Shown here one piece after another: positions 63,237 to 64,000 of a DNA stretch of 64,000 nt. The position numbers and the translations under genes were made by a program. The first letter of the stretch is position 1; the number at the start of each line of letters is the position of its first letter. Source of the stretch: Sulfodiicoccus acidiphilus. GTDB taxonomy: Archaea; Thermoproteota; Thermoprotei_A; Sulfolobales; Sulfolobaceae. Where the stretch lies: NCBI RefSeq assembly GCF_003967175.1, contig NZ_AP018553.1, positions 1,302,001-1,366,000 of the forward strand. Direction: 5' to 3'. The notes beneath the pieces were generated by a model. That model worked only from the letters and a program-made list of their open reading frames with translations. It did not search any database and was not told the origin of the DNA.

Positions 63237-63976
63237 CAAGGACCTGCTCCCTCCAGCATAGGTTCGTGCCTCAGGGCACCCTCTGGGGCCTCCCCTAAAA
63301 ACATTATCAACCCCTTCTTCCTGAAGGCGTTGGGTGCAGGAGGAGGGAAGCCGAGCGAGGAGTTAAACTCCGCCGCCATCCGGAAAAAGGCGGCCAAGGT
63401 CCTCTCCTCGAGGAACTTCCTAATTAGGAACTCGGCGTTAGCTCCGCCCTCTAATATGATTCGGGTGGGGATCCTTTGGAGGGGGACAGAGTACACCGGG
63501 CTCCACTCCACCGGAACTGGTTCGGCTTCCCCCACTCCAGGGGCCCCGGGCGACTTCCTGTACACGACCCCTCCTCCTGTGAACTGGGAGAGGACGTCTC
63601 CCAACCCGTTCCCCGACAAGACTTCTGCCACGTGGGCTGTTCGGAGCGCTCTCCACCTGTTCACACCGTAAATCTCGGTTGCGGCCAGCGCGTAGGCCAA
63701 GCTGAGAGCCCCGCTTAACCCGTACCCGTAACCCAGTGGGACTGCGGAGTCGACCTCTAGCCTAACTTCGCCCAGCTCCTTCAAGTAGTCCAAGTTTGGT
63801 AGCTCTATGGACATGCCGTTGAAGGTTAGTCCTACCCCCCTCCTGGCCCTCGCCCTCATGGGTGGTCCCAGCGTCAGGCTCACCCCCACAGATCCAGTGG
63901 TCACTGGGTCCTCAGTCCTCCTCGGTGACCAAACCCCGGACACGTTAAGTGGCACCTTAACGCAAGTCTCGTCCAC
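63233..63976 (-). CDS. Pantoate kinase (GHMP family)
   Basis: This 247-residue GHMP kinase phosphorylates pantoate with ATP, the step before the synthetase that overlaps it. The ATP-binding loop is [17 protein letters not shown] near 83-99. The N-terminal [13 protein letters not shown] and the C-terminal [11 protein letters not shown] match archaeal PoK. The GTG at 63976 gives a family-typical N-terminus, but the frame stays open to the window edge, so a start further upstream is possible. Confidence 0.9.
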   Translation of the reverse strand: MDETCVKVPLNVSGVWSPRRTEDPVTTGSVGVSLTLGPPMRARARRGVGLTFNGMSIELPNLDYLKELGEVRLEVDSAVPLGYGYGLSGALSLAYALAATEIYGVNRWRALRTAHVAEVLSGNGLGDVLSQFTGGGVVYRKSPGAPGVGEAEPVPVEWSPVYSVPLQRIPTRIILEGGANAEFLIRKFLEERTLAAFFRMAAEFNSSLGFPPPAPNAFRKKGLIMFLGEAPEGALRHEPMLEGAGPC

Positions 63977-64000
63977 TGGGGCCCAAGGGCCGAGAAAGGT

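Noticed and set aside
1-64000. tRNA or rRNA genes
   Set aside because: I looked for T-loop sequences (GGTTCAAATC-type) and conserved rRNA blocks in the gaps and found none that fold properly.

Overview
The window comes from a thermoacidophilic archaeon of the order Sulfolobales, probably Metallosphaera-like. The evidence is a complete SoxM-type respiratory supercomplex (SoxM, SoxH, SoxG, SoxF, sulfocyanin), a separate SoxL2/SoxN Rieske-cytochrome b pair, an alpha-type thermosome subunit, archaeal coenzyme A and pterin enzymes, DUF1404 membrane proteins, and many leaderless genes with a TATA box about 26 bases before an ATG, GTG or TTG start. The genus is inferred; no rRNA, tRNA or CRISPR array was found to confirm it.

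Layout. 0-6 kb: end of a succinyl-CoA ligase operon, a PaREP1-like protein, a FUN14-like membrane protein, a MinD/ParA-like ATPase and a secreted protein. 6-11.7 kb (minus strand): an esterase, then a tight run of a class II glutamine amidotransferase, a metallo-beta-lactamase-fold hydrolase, a PfkB sugar kinase and a ThiD kinase with an extra domain, then a glycosyltransferase. 11.8-16.3 kb: a pterin cluster (dihydropteroate-synthase-like protein, PTPS-like protein, MptE) with a nucleotidyltransferase-like/HEPN pair inside it. 16.5-23.2 kb: thioredoxin reductase, an inositol-phosphatase-family enzyme, a second MinD-like ATPase, a membrane-anchored double AAA ATPase, and a carotenoid-dehydrogenase-like oxidoreductase with a 33-residue membrane partner.

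24-38.5 kb is the core of the window, a respiratory island. It holds a B-type heme-copper oxidase with subunit II and a sulfocyanin-like protein that has lost its copper ligands; the SoxI/H/G/F genes; the divergent SoxM (fused subunits I and III); two DUF1404 proteins on either side of a true sulfocyanin; and SoxL2-SoxN. 38.5-45.3 kb: a CBS protein, a glycosyltransferase, an amidohydrolase pseudogene split by a mobile element, a nicotinamidase-like hydrolase and a DHH phosphoesterase. 45.3-49.1 kb: a 1-Cys peroxiredoxin and a set of exported beta-rich proteins that could build a surface filament. 49.9-56 kb: a thermosome subunit and an envelope thiol/iron-sulfur redox group (VKOR, polyferredoxin membrane protein, pilin-like exported protein, CPYC thioredoxin-fold protein). 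56-64 kb: a homocitrate/isopropylmalate synthase family enzyme, two ribbon-helix-helix regulators facing apart, an ABC exporter, and the archaeal pantoate kinase/phosphopantothenate synthetase pair.

Two features cut across the window. First, at least twelve genes are broken by a single base, almost always one missing G or C in a run of 3-7; adding that base restores a conserved motif each time. This looks like homopolymer error in the source sequence, so these genes are annotated at full length with the shift noted. Second, three families of short elements of about 250-350 bp with hairpin ends like IS200/IS605 are scattered through the non-coding gaps. One splits a gene, one supplies a stop codon to a DUF1404 gene, and one forms a 14-kb inverted pair.
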